Source of the DNA: Treponema sp. UBA3649
Lineage (GTDB): Bacteria > Spirochaetota > Spirochaetia > Treponematales > Treponemataceae
DNA: 16,393 bases
Direction of reading: 5' to 3'
NCBI GenBank assembly: GCA_002373325.1
Contig: DFKI01000092.1
Location: 1-16,393 of the forward strand
Shown: in pieces, positions 6,582 to 13,977 of the stretch
Numbering within the stretch: the stretch's first letter is position 1
How the letters are laid out: each line of letters opens with the position of its first letter
Made by a program: the position numbers and the translations under genes
Notes under the pieces: model-generated
What the model was told of the DNA's origin: nothing
Seen by the model: the letters and a program-made list of their open reading frames with translations, nothing else
The model's database searches: none

Positions 6582-8534
6582 TCACACGAGAGATGAAAGT
6601 TCCTCCCACCTTGCGTATGCCTCTTCGAGCCGTGCGGAAATCTTTTTGTATTCATCTCCCGCGGCGGATGACTTTGCGTAGTCTGCCGATGACATGTCTT
6701 CCTCAAGAGACTTCTGTTTTTCCTCAAGCTCCGCAATCTCAATCTCAAGCGCCTCAAGCTCCTTCTGCTCCTTGAACGAGATTTTTTTCGGTCGCTCCGT
6801 TTTTGCCGGGTATTTTGCCGCCTCCTGATTTTTTTTCTCCCTTTCCTTTTTCGCCTCTTTTTCTTCCTCTGCCTTTTTCATGTCACGGTATTGCAGGTAC
6901 TCGCTGCACTTTCCCACGTAGCCTGAGACCGAGCCGTCGTCCTCCATTATGAAAAGGGAGTCCACAGTTTTGTCCATGAAGTAGCGGTCGTGGCTCACAA
7001 CAAGAAGGCATCCGTTGAAGGAAGTGAGGAAATCCTCCAGGATGTTCATCGTGAAAATGTCGAAGTCGTTCGTGGGCTCGTCCAGAATCAAAAAGTTGGG
7101 GTTTGTCAAAAGCAGTCTTACCAAAAAAAGTTTTTTCCTCTCACCTCCGCTCAAAGTGCTTACGGGCGAGTAGAGAATCTTTCCCTCAAAACCGAACTGC
7201 TCCAAAAACTGTGACGTGCTTAAAGTCGTGCCGTCATTTCTCCGTATAATCTCCGCCGCTTCCTTCGCGTATTCCAGAACCGAAAGGGACGTGTCCTTGA
7301 ACTCAATGTTCTGCCTGTAGTATGCGAAGACCGTGTTCTCTCCGTAATCCACCGAGCCGCTGTCTGGCTTCAGTTCCCCGGTGATTATGTTTAGCAGGGT
7401 TGATTTTCCCGAGCCGTTGTCGCCGAAGATTCCGATTTTTTGTCCCTTGGTGAATTTGTAGCTGAAATCTTTCAGGACCGGAACGCAATTTTTTTCCGAC
7501 GCTTTGTTCTCCGAAAATCCCTTGGGAAAATCCTTGCAGATTTTATGAAGCTCCAGAACTTTTCCGCCGAGCCTCCTTCCGGCAACCTCAAAGGAAAATC
7601 CCTTGTCCGCCTGAAATCTCTCCCTGTTGATCAATGCCATGTCGTGCTGGATTCTTGCCTTTGCCTTTGTTCCCCTCGCGCACGGTCCTCGCATGAGCCA
7701 GTCACGCTCCACACGCAGCACAGACTCAATCCGTCTTTCCGTGTTCGCCTCGATGATCGACTCAGACTCTTTTTTCTCAAGATAGTCCGCGTAGTTTCCC
7801 GTGTAAAGTTTGAGACGGTTCCTTGCAAGCTCATAGATGTTCGTGCAGACAGCATCCAAAAAATACCGGTCGTGAGTTACCATGAGAACCGCGCGCGATG
7901 TCTGTGCAAGATGATTTTGAAGCCAGTAGATTGTGCTGATGTCCAGGTGGTTCGTGGGCTCGTCCAAAAGCAAAAGCGGTGAGTCCTCAACAAGAACCTG
8001 GGCCAGGGCTACTTTTTTTATCATGCCGCCTGAAAGCTCCGACATTTTTCTCTCAAGGTCGTGGATTCCGAGCGTGGAAAGAATTGAGCGCACCTGTGAC
8101 TCGTAGTTCCAGAGACTTCCCTTGTCCATCGCAAGGCTCAGCGAGTCGAATTCATTTTGCAGCGACTGGCTGATTCCATTTTCCATTTTTTCGCAGACAT
8201 CAATATAGGCCCGGATTGTCCTGAGCTTCGGGGACTGTGAGCGGAAGATGTGGTCTCGGATTGTGTCGTCGGGAAGAAAGTCAGGATTCTGAGGAAGATA
8301 GGATATGACCGAGCTTTCCTGATTCGGGATGGGAGCAAGACTTTTGTTGAACACGACGCTTCCTTCATCGGGAGTGAGTTTTCCCGCGATGGTCTGGAGC
8401 AGGGTTGATTTTCCGGTTCCGTTTCGTCCTATGAGAGCCGCCTTGTCGCCTTCGTTCAGTCCAAATGTAACTTCTGTAAAAAGAGGCTTTTCCCGCCCCA
8501 GCTTTGAAAGATTGCTTACGGATAAAATGTTCAT
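6582..8534 (-). CDS. ABC-F family ATPase, Uup-like
   Basis: A 650-residue soluble protein with two ABC cassettes and no membrane segments. Cassette 1 has Walker A G36-RNGTGKS-T44, signature L167-SGG-170 and Walker B with D191-E192 (DEPTNHLD). Cassette 2 has GDNGSGKST from 371, signature LSGG from 461 and DEPTNDFD. The interdomain linker carries RGPCARGTKAKARI, and the last 70 residues form a charged Glu/Lys coiled coil. Both are typical of the Uup branch, whose tail binds DNA in E. coli, while other ABC-F proteins act on the ribosomal exit site. The frame continues 64 codons upstream, but the start at 8534 is preferred because family members begin MNxLSVxNLSK; the extension would read through the citrate synthase promoter. 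No Shine-Dalgarno is visible. The gene is divergent from citrate synthase. Confidence 0.9.
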   Translation of the reverse strand: MNILSVSNLSKLGREKPLFTEVTFGLNEGDKAALIGRNGTGKSTLLQTIAGKLTPDEGSVVFNKSLAPIPNQESSVISYLPQNPDFLPDDTIRDHIFRSQSPKLRTIRAYIDVCEKMENGISQSLQNEFDSLSLAMDKGSLWNYESQVRSILSTLGIHDLERKMSELSGGMIKKVALAQVLVEDSPLLLLDEPTNHLDISTIYWLQNHLAQTSRAVLMVTHDRYFLDAVCTNIYELARNRLKLYTGNYADYLEKKESESIIEANTERRIESVLRVERDWLMRGPCARGTKAKARIQHDMALINRERFQADKGFSFEVAGRRLGGKVLELHKICKDFPKGFSENKASEKNCVPVLKDFSYKFTKGQKIGIFGDNGSGKSTLLNIITGELKPDSGSVDYGENTVFAYYRQNIEFKDTSLSVLEYAKEAAEIIRRNDGTTLSTSQFLEQFGFEGKILYSPVSTLSGGERKKLFLVRLLLTNPNFLILDEPTNDFDIFTMNILEDFLTSFNGCLLVVSHDRYFMDKTVDSLFIMEDDGSVSGYVGKCSEYLQYRDMKKAEEEKEAKKEREKKNQEAAKYPAKTERPKKISFKEQKELEALEIEIAELEEKQKSLEEDMSSADYAKSSAAGDEYKKISARLEEAYARWEELSSLV

Positions 8535-8541
8535 GCCGGAA

Positions 8542-8550
8542 AGTCTATCA
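8542..8550 (-). promoter_or_regulatory. Possible extended -10 of the ABC-F gene
   Basis: On the minus strand TGA-TAGACT runs from 8550 to 8542, seven bases before the ATG at 8534. The hexamer matches TATAAT at four of six positions and has the TGn extension. No convincing -35 is present. It would give a leaderless transcript, consistent with the lack of a ribosome-binding site. Confidence 0.3.
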
Positions 8551-8586
8551 CAATTTTTCTTTTTTTTATACCCCCTTGCTTCCCAC

Positions 8587-8615
8587 TTGCATATAATCAA
8601 AAAGTCCTGTATAAT
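8587..8615 (+). promoter_or_regulatory. Citrate synthase promoter
   Basis: The -35 is TTGCAT at 8587-8592, followed by a 17-base spacer and a perfect TATAAT at 8610-8615. The start point would be near 8622, giving a leader of about 30 bases that contains the AGGGAGGA site at 8641-8648. The same TTGCAT -35 is used by uxaC in this window. Confidence 0.65.
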
Positions 8616-8652
8616 TATGCAAAATGCTGGAAGAAAAAAAAGGGAGGACCAA

Positions 8653-10083
8653 ATGGATTTCGGAACTGTAGAATATGAAGATTTGATGCAAAAGCTCACA
8701 AGGCTTGCCCAATGCAATGATCCCATCGATCCCGCGCTCTATCAGAAATACGACGTGAAAAGAGGACTCCGCCAGGCAGACGGACGAGGTGTGCTTGTAG
8801 GACTTACCCGGATTGGAGATGTTGTGGGCTATGAGCTTGATGAAGCCGGAAAAAAAGTTGCAGTTCCTGGCCGCCTGATTTACCGCGGATATTCCGTCGA
8901 GGATATCGTGCATGATGTGGAAAAGCACAAGCAGTTCGGCTATGAGCAGTGTGTCTATCTCTTGCTTTTCGGAGAGCTTCCCACACAGAGCCAGCTTGAT
9001 GAGTTCAACCGTGTGCTGGGAATGTTGCGCACCCTTCCTCCGAATTTTACCGAGGACATGATTATGAAGGCTCCTTCTAGCGACATCATGAACAAAATCG
9101 CCCGTGGAGTCCTTGCCTCATACTCTTATGACAACGATCCTGAGAACCGCGACGTGAGAAATATCCTGCGTCAGTGCATAGAGCTTATCTCCAGGTTCAG
9201 CACCCTTGCGGCTTACGGATATCAGGCGAAGAGACGCTACTATGACGGAAAGAGCATGTACATCCACAATCCGGATCCAAATCTGAGCACGGCGGAAAAT
9301 TTTCTCCGTCTTATCAGAAGCGACAAATCATACACAAGGCTTGAGGCGGAAATCCTTGACCTTGCCCTGATTCTTCATGCCGAGCACGGTGGAGGAAACA
9401 ACTCTTCCCTTACAATCCACGTAGTCTCATCTGCTGATACGGACACATATTCGGCGGTTGCGGCAGCGGTCGGTTCTTTGAAAGGCCGTCGTCATGGTGG
9501 AGCCAACATCCGCGTAATGGAAATGATGGACGACATCAAAGCTCACGTGAAGGACTGGAGCAGTGAAACGGAGGTCGCGGATTATCTCAGGAAGATTGTG
9601 CGTAAGGAAGCCTTTGACCACACGGGACTCATCTACGGACAGGGACATGCGGTCTACACAATCAGCGATCCGAGGGCATTGCTTCTTCGTGCCAAGGCAG
9701 CCGAGCTTGCAAAGGAAAAGGGATGCGAGGAAGAGTTCAATCTCTACAATCTGATTGACAGGCTTGCTCCCCAGATTCTCTACGAAAAAATCGGTGACAA
9801 AAAGCGTGTCTGCACCAACGTTGATTTTTACTCCGGATTCGTCTACACCATGCTTAACATTCCCCGCGAGCTTTACACTCCACTTTTCGCAATCGGTCGA
9901 ATCGCCGGGTGGAGCGCACACCGCATAGAGGAAATTGTCGCCGGTGGAAGAATTTACAGACCTGCTTACAAAAATGTTTCGGAGGAGCGTCCCTATGTTC
10001 CCATCGAAGACCGTGTTGCGTCTCCTCTTGGACCCGTGCCTGCCGAAAGCGATGAGGTAAGTACTGCGGGACCTTCCGACTAG
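8653..10083 (+). CDS. gltA: Citrate synthase
   Basis: A 476-residue citrate/2-methylcitrate synthase that condenses acetyl-CoA and oxaloacetate in the cytosol. Landmarks are the HAEHGGGNNSS block with H242/H245, the HGGAN block with H281, the SDPRA loop and NVDFYSG with D391. Together they supply the His-His-Asp catalytic set and oxaloacetate-binding arginines. The start at 8653 follows AGGGAGGA with correct spacing; the open frame further upstream is antisense to the ABC-F gene and is not coding. The protein has about 50 residues before the core fold, longer than the enterobacterial enzyme's arrangement, and resembles the form seen in anaerobic Firmicutes and spirochaetes. No aconitase or isocitrate dehydrogenase is adjacent. 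The PAP2 gene follows after nine bases. A methylcitrate role is possible but has no local support. Confidence 0.95.
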   Translation: MDFGTVEYEDLMQKLTRLAQCNDPIDPALYQKYDVKRGLRQADGRGVLVGLTRIGDVVGYELDEAGKKVAVPGRLIYRGYSVEDIVHDVEKHKQFGYEQCVYLLLFGELPTQSQLDEFNRVLGMLRTLPPNFTEDMIMKAPSSDIMNKIARGVLASYSYDNDPENRDVRNILRQCIELISRFSTLAAYGYQAKRRYYDGKSMYIHNPDPNLSTAENFLRLIRSDKSYTRLEAEILDLALILHAEHGGGNNSSLTIHVVSSADTDTYSAVAAAVGSLKGRRHGGANIRVMEMMDDIKAHVKDWSSETEVADYLRKIVRKEAFDHTGLIYGQGHAVYTISDPRALLLRAKAAELAKEKGCEEEFNLYNLIDRLAPQILYEKIGDKKRVCTNVDFYSGFVYTMLNIPRELYTPLFAIGRIAGWSAHRIEEIVAGGRIYRPAYKNVSEERPYVPIEDRVASPLGPVPAESDEVSTAGPSD

Positions 10084-10092
10084 GAGAAAAAA

Positions 10093-10695
10093 ATGGAGGG
10101 ACAGATTTTACTCTACATCCAGAATCGCATAAGGGTCGCCGCGTTGAATCCGATTGTCGTCGCGATAACGTCTTTGGGTAACGCCGGGTGGTTTTGGCTC
10201 GCTCTCAGCATCCTGCTTTTTTTGATTCCGAAAACCAGGCATCTCGGAGTGCTTTGTTGTTGCTCCATGTTTTTTATGGTTGTCCTGAACAATATGATTC
10301 TGAAAAATCTTGTTGACAGGATCCGTCCCTTCGTTGATTATCCCGACATCCTTCCGCTCGGTCACATTCCGAAAGACTCATCCTTTCCTTCAGGACACAC
10401 AGCCGCATCCTTTGCCGTCGCCACTGTGATTTTGTGCCGCACGAAAAAAAGATTCGGAATCCCGGCGATAATCCTTGCCACACTGATTGCTCTCTCACGT
10501 CTTTATGTCGGAGTGCATTATCCCACGGATGTCCTTGGCGGTTTTGTGATGGGTCTTCTGTGCTCTTTCCTTGGCATGAGGTGCGGTGAGCTTCTTTGCG
10601 CTGTCCTTTCAAAAAAATTTCCTTCGTTCAAAAATCCTTCCGCGTCAGAAAAGTCTGAAAAAGATTCTATGGAACAAAAATCGGATTTGTGCTAG
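10093..10695 (+). CDS. PAP2-family membrane phosphatase
   Basis: A 200-residue integral membrane protein with the complete acid-phosphatase triad of motifs: K71-x6-R78-P79, P99-S-G-H102, and S135-R136-x5-H142-x3-D146. H102 is the acid and H142 the nucleophile by family analogy. About five or six hydrophobic segments surround them, and the last 25 residues are a hydrophilic Lys/Ser/Glu tail. Known: bacterial PAP2 proteins of this size dephosphorylate undecaprenyl diphosphate (BacA-independent recycling), phosphatidylglycerophosphate or phosphatidate on the outer face of the inner membrane. The exact substrate cannot be chosen. It starts nine bases after the citrate synthase stop with a GGAG site, so the two are probably co-transcribed although they are functionally unrelated. 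Confidence 0.93.
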   Translation: MEGQILLYIQNRIRVAALNPIVVAITSLGNAGWFWLALSILLFLIPKTRHLGVLCCCSMFFMVVLNNMILKNLVDRIRPFVDYPDILPLGHIPKDSSFPSGHTAASFAVATVILCRTKKRFGIPAIILATLIALSRLYVGVHYPTDVLGGFVMGLLCSFLGMRCGELLCAVLSKKFPSFKNPSASEKSEKDSMEQKSDLC

Positions 10696-10698
10696 AAT
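10690..10698 (+). promoter_or_regulatory. Possible extended -10 of the chromate transporter pair
   Basis: TGC-TAGAAT lies across the end of the PAP2 gene, with five of six matches to TATAAT plus the TGn extension. The six bases cgtctc separate it from the ATG at 10705, and no Shine-Dalgarno is present, so a leaderless transcript is expected. The -35 region (around 10671-10676, ggaaca) is weak. Read-through from the upstream genes may also occur. Confidence 0.4.
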
Positions 10699-10704
10699 CG
10701 TCTC

Positions 10705-11268
10705 ATGCTTAAAGAATTATTTGAACTTTACGTTACTTTTTTCAAAATCGGTGCCGTCACGTTTGGCGGAGGATATGCCATGCTTCCCATTTTGGAACGT
10801 GAGCTCGTAGCGAAAAAAAAGTGGGCCACAAGCGAGGACCTCCTTGACTACTATGCCATTTCCCAGGTCACGCCCGGAGTGATTGCCGTGAATGTCTCCA
10901 CTTTCATCGGATTTCGTAGAAGAAAAATCCCCGGCGGAATTTTTGCGACTATGGGTGTCGTAACTCCTTCGGTCATCATCATCAGCGTGATTGCGATGTT
11001 CATTTCGAATTTCGAGGAGATTGTGTGGGTTCAGAAAATGCTTTCCGGAATCAACGTCGCTGTGGCTGCCCTTCTCACATACGCGGTTTTTAATTTCGCA
11101 CGCAAGTCAATCAAAAAATGGTGGGGCGCGATTTTTTACGTCCTTGCATTCGCCGCAATCTATTTTCTGAAGCTTCCTTCCGTCGTGGTGATTGTCTCGG
11201 CTGCTGTTTTCGGAATCCTTGTCACATGGCTCACCGGTGGACTTAAGAAAAAGGAGGCGGAAAAATGA
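10705..11268 (+). CDS. Chromate transporter (CHR family), N-terminal half protein
   Basis: A 187-residue membrane protein of the short CHR type. Signature blocks are FFKIGAVTFGGGYAMLP in the first helix and SQVTPGVIAVNVSTFIG after the first loop. Both are the conserved motifs of chromate-efflux ChrA halves. About six hydrophobic segments follow, ending in a Lys/Glu tail. Known: long ChrA proteins have two such halves in tandem; short forms occur as gene pairs whose products presumably assemble with opposite topology. The physiological substrate in anaerobes is unclear; chromate or sulphate-like anions are suggested by the family only. The gene overlaps the next half by four bases (ATGATGA), so both should be made in equal amounts. 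Confidence 0.92.
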   Translation: MLKELFELYVTFFKIGAVTFGGGYAMLPILERELVAKKKWATSEDLLDYYAISQVTPGVIAVNVSTFIGFRRRKIPGGIFATMGVVTPSVIIISVIAMFISNFEEIVWVQKMLSGINVAVAALLTYAVFNFARKSIKKWWGAIFYVLAFAAIYFLKLPSVVVIVSAAVFGILVTWLTGGLKKKEAEK

Positions 11269-11846
11269 TGACAGGAATCCTTGGGCTCGTGCAGCTTTTT
11301 TTCATATTCTTTTACGTTGGACTTTTTGCCGTGGGAGGAGGACTTGTCGCGGCGACTTTCATGCAGCAGATTCTCGTGGAAAAATATGGCTTAATCAGCC
11401 TGGAAAAATTCTACACGATGATGGCCATTTCTGAAAGCACACCCGGACCCATCGGAATCAACCTTGCGACATACTGCGGAACCGAGCTTTACGGACCTGT
11501 AGGCGGGATTGTGACGACCCTGGGTGAGATTGCGCCTTCGCTGATTGTCATAATGCTGATAGCACGTTTTTTCGCGAACTTCCAGAAAAGACCTGTTGTT
11601 CAGGCTGCGTTCAACGGATTGCGTCCTGCCACTGCCGGAATGGTTTTGGTCGCCTTGCTCAATGTTTTTTTCATAGCAGTTTTGAACCTTCCGCTTTTCC
11701 GTGAGTCGGGAAAAATCCTTGACCTCTTCCAGTGGAAGTCCATGATTTTTTATGCGCTTGCCTTAGTCCTTCTCTTTGCCTTCAAAAAGCTGCATCCGGT
11801 TTTCGTCGTTCTCGCGGGCGCGGTTTTCGGACTCATTTTCCTTTAG
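11265..11846 (+). CDS. Chromate transporter (CHR family), C-terminal half protein
   Basis: A 193-residue partner of the preceding gene. It carries the second-half version of the same motifs: FFYVGLFAVGGGLVAATFMQ, then SESTPGPIGINLATYCG, followed by hydrophobic helices. The start at 11265 has AAGGAGG about nine bases upstream, inside the end of the previous gene. Read with its partner it makes a complete two-domain CHR anion transporter in the cytoplasmic membrane. Its last 84 bases overlap, on the opposite strand, the end of the 4Fe-4S protein gene (11763-11846), an unusual tail-to-tail collision. Function beyond CHR membership is not evident. Confidence 0.92.
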   Translation: MMTGILGLVQLFFIFFYVGLFAVGGGLVAATFMQQILVEKYGLISLEKFYTMMAISESTPGPIGINLATYCGTELYGPVGGIVTTLGEIAPSLIVIMLIARFFANFQKRPVVQAAFNGLRPATAGMVLVALLNVFFIAVLNLPLFRESGKILDLFQWKSMIFYALALVLLFAFKKLHPVFVVLAGAVFGLIFL

Positions 11847-12683
11847 GGAAAACAAACCGACTTTGATTGCGTTAAAAGGACATTCGTGGACGCATCTTCC
11901 GCAAAGAATGCATTCCGTACTGCGCTCCGATTTTACGGGATTTACGTCCATGGGGCAGACTTCGGCACACTTTCCGCATGACACGCATTTTCCTTTGTCC
12001 ACCGAAAGATGCACGAGGGAGACCTTGTTCAAAAGCGCGTAGATTGCACCGAGGGGACAGAGCGTCTTGCAGAAAAATCTGTGGATGAAAACACATAGCA
12101 CAAGGACCGCAATCAGGATGGAAATCTTGAGGATAAAAAGCGGACCGAGACTCTGGTGCAAGTCCGGGTTTGTCGCAATCAGGGGAAGGGCGGCTTCAAG
12201 AGTTCCTGCGGGACAGATGTACTTGCAGAAAGCTGGATCTCCGCTTCCGGCATAATTTGTGTCAGCGACGGGCAGAATCAAAACGAAAATCAAAAGGACT
12301 GCGTATTTTAAGAACTTGAGCGGTTTCCAAAGCCTGATTTTTTTTCCGGGGATTTTGTGAATCACTTCCTGTATCAGACCGAAGGGACAGAGAAAGGCAC
12401 AGATGGCGCGACCGAAAATCACTCCGAATGCAAGAATCAGACCCGCGGCGTAAAATGAAAAATTGAATTTAATCGAGCCGCTCACAGCCTGCATTGCACC
12501 GATGGGACAAGAGAAAGTTGCGGCGGGACATGAGTAGCAGTTCAATCCCGGGACGCAGAATTTTTTCCAGCTTCCCTTGTAGATTTTTCCGCTGATGAAA
12601 TTCGTGACCCGCGAGTTGCAAAAACCGAATGCGGCAATCTGGATGAGTTTTCTTTTGACCGGATTTTTTATCTTGAGTTTCAT
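11763..12683 (-). CDS. Polytopic membrane 4Fe-4S ferredoxin-type protein (NapH/YccM-like)
   Basis: A 306-residue electron-transfer protein. An N-terminal Cys cluster (C43, C49, C52, C59 in PGLNCYSCP...CPIG) precedes the first helices. Two membrane-embedded CxxxCP motifs follow, C95-AFL-CP100-FG and C205-KTL-CP210-LG, with C153/C157 in FCKYICPAG between them. A soluble tail holds two complete ferredoxin motifs, C233-x2-C-x2-C-x3-CP244 and C258-x2-C-x2-C-x3-CP269. This is the NapH/NosR/YccM-type arrangement that passes electrons across or along the membrane from quinol or flavoprotein donors. It is the third gene of the operon starting at 13970 and begins two bases after the stop of the 50-residue CXXC gene (one intervening base). 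The polar tail after residue about 278 is encoded opposite the end of the CHR gene. Likely role: supplying electrons to the neighbouring thioredoxin-like lipoprotein. Confidence 0.9.
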   Translation of the reverse strand: MKLKIKNPVKRKLIQIAAFGFCNSRVTNFISGKIYKGSWKKFCVPGLNCYSCPAATFSCPIGAMQAVSGSIKFNFSFYAAGLILAFGVIFGRAICAFLCPFGLIQEVIHKIPGKKIRLWKPLKFLKYAVLLIFVLILPVADTNYAGSGDPAFCKYICPAGTLEAALPLIATNPDLHQSLGPLFILKISILIAVLVLCVFIHRFFCKTLCPLGAIYALLNKVSLVHLSVDKGKCVSCGKCAEVCPMDVNPVKSERSTECILCGRCVHECPFNAIKVGLFSLKENESENRARENDENRMQLFEGKEKD

Positions 12684-12684
12684 T

Positions 12685-12837
12685 TTAACCGAGCCCTATA
12701 CATTCCATGCAGATTCGTACCGCCTTTTTCAGAACAGTGAAAACTTCCCCGCGACGGATTCCGAAAGTAATCGATGCCACGGAAATCAGTGCGAGGAAAA
12801 TGCAAATCAGATTTCTTGAGAGATTTTTATTTCTCAC
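12685..12837 (-). CDS. CD1871A-family CXXC membrane peptide (50 residues)
   Basis: A short gene with a GTG start, easily missed. The start overlaps the TGA of the TlpA-like gene as GTGA, and its TAA stop is one base from the ATG of the 4Fe-4S gene, so it is wedged exactly between two genes. The product has one hydrophobic helix (L10-I27), then the block GIRRGEVFTVLKKAVRICMEC, with C43-x-x-C46, and ends IGLG. This matches my knowledge of the CD1871A family of CXXC peptides (typical ending RGEV..VLxKAxxICLECIGIG), which occur beside 4Fe-4S proteins and TlpA-like proteins in anaerobes. The spacing on both sides, the intact frame and the family-like ending make it a real gene. The CXXC probably exchanges disulfides or binds a cofactor at the membrane. 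The function is not established. Confidence 0.88.
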   Translation of the reverse strand: MRNKNLSRNLICIFLALISVASITFGIRRGEVFTVLKKAVRICMECIGLG

Positions 12838-13970
12838 CTGTTTTCTTCCAGCCAGTCGGTCAGAGCGGACTTGTATTTCTCAACCTGGGCTCCCACAATC
12901 ATCTCGCTAACGACCCTTCCGTTTGAGTCCACCAGAAATGTCGTCGGCACATACTGCAGTCCCGAGATAAAATCCGCGACATCGCCAAGAGCAAGGATAT
13001 TCGTAAAATCAGCTCCCGCATCCCCGATTATGCTTTTCGCCTCCTCAATTCCGCCCGAGTCCTTTTGTGACGTGACGTCGCACACGATTCCGATAATCTG
13101 GGCATCCTTGTCCATGTCCTTTGCCCACGACGCAAGCTCAGGCATCTCTTGTATGCAGGGACCGCAAAAAGTTCCCCATACATTTACCACGGTGATTTTT
13201 TTCCGCGAGAAGATTTCCCTGCCCACTTTGTTTCCGTCCAAATCAACCGACTCAAAATCCGGGATGAAAGAAAGCTCTCCGTCGTCTGAAGGCTTCTCAT
13301 AGTCAGAATCATCCTGTGCATTTGAATCCTCAAAATCAGTGCCGCTTGCTCCGGTTGATTCTAAATCGGGCTCGTCCTCTATTTTAATCAACCTTGCTTT
13401 TTTCACGGCTTTTCCTACCGCGGACTTACATTCCTCAAATCTTGCCGACTCGTCCTCTTCCATTCCCTCACTGTCACTTTCCGGAATGTCGTAGAGATAT
13501 GTGCTGCCGTATTTTTCCCCGAGCATGGAAAATCCCGCGATAATCTCCGAGTTCTCGTTTTCCGGATTCAGAAGCTCCTTGTACTCGTCGTTCGGAATCA
13601 CCATAATCTGCGCGAGAAGTTTTTGATGCACTCCCAAATCCGCATAGAGCTGATTCAAAAATGCGTCCTGATCGGCATCATCTGGAAGAAGGTTCCATTT
13701 TTTATCCGCCTCACTGAGGATTCTTTCAATCTCCGTCTCATCGCTGAAGGTAATCATCGCGCACGGAAAGTGTGTCATGCTGTTTCCAATCTGCTGCACG
13801 ACGAGTCCCTTTTCCTTGTAGGATTCATCGAGCGGCAAAAAGACTCCGACTTTCTCAAGCGTCATTCCTTCCTGATTTTTGCATCCTGAGCCAAGTGTCA
13901 GAGTTGTGGCCATAAAAAAAACTGCCAGTGCCTTTGTTAAAAAAAATTCTTTTGCTTTCGTAGTTCTCAT
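12834..13970 (-). CDS. TlpA-like thioredoxin lipoprotein with an extra N-terminal domain
   Basis: A 378-residue exported lipoprotein. Residues 1-29 are a signal peptide with a basic start and hydrophobic core. The lipidated Cys is C30 in LTLGSGC, a relaxed lipobox with Leu at -4 as is common in spirochaetes. Residues about 31-197 form a domain I do not recognise (begins MTLEKVGVFLPLDESYKEKG). A very acidic linker spans about 198-232. From about 233 to the end is a TlpA/ResA-type thioredoxin fold with WGTFC269-G-P-C272 and the cis-proline loop YVPTTF. It likely acts as a thiol-disulfide reductase outside the cytoplasmic membrane, reduced through the two downstream genes. The start at 13970 is preferred over the GTG at 13976 because a promoter ends just upstream. 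It is divergent from aroDE. Confidence 0.9.
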   Translation of the reverse strand: MRTTKAKEFFLTKALAVFFMATTLTLGSGCKNQEGMTLEKVGVFLPLDESYKEKGLVVQQIGNSMTHFPCAMITFSDETEIERILSEADKKWNLLPDDADQDAFLNQLYADLGVHQKLLAQIMVIPNDEYKELLNPENENSEIIAGFSMLGEKYGSTYLYDIPESDSEGMEEDESARFEECKSAVGKAVKKARLIKIEDEPDLESTGASGTDFEDSNAQDDSDYEKPSDDGELSFIPDFESVDLDGNKVGREIFSRKKITVVNVWGTFCGPCIQEMPELASWAKDMDKDAQIIGIVCDVTSQKDSGGIEEAKSIIGDAGADFTNILALGDVADFISGLQYVPTTFLVDSNGRVVSEMIVGAQVEKYKSALTDWLEENR

Positions 13971-13977
13971 GGACACA

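Noticed and set aside
6578..6600. Seven-pair inverted repeat (ACTTTCA / TGAAAGT) at the end of the ABC-F gene as a terminator
   Set aside because: It contains the stop codon and is not followed by a T-run on either strand.
8329..8652. Upstream extension of the citrate synthase frame by 108 codons
   Set aside because: It runs antisense through the ABC-F Walker A region and across the promoter. The AGGGAGGA site and family N-terminus place the start at 8653.
8535..8726. 64-codon N-terminal extension of the ABC-F gene
   Set aside because: It would cross the citrate synthase promoter and start codon, and it has no ABC-F similarity. The family start is at 8534.
9427..9921. 164-codon antisense frame inside citrate synthase
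   Set aside because: It is a shadow of a well-conserved gene, with no start signal or recognisable domain.
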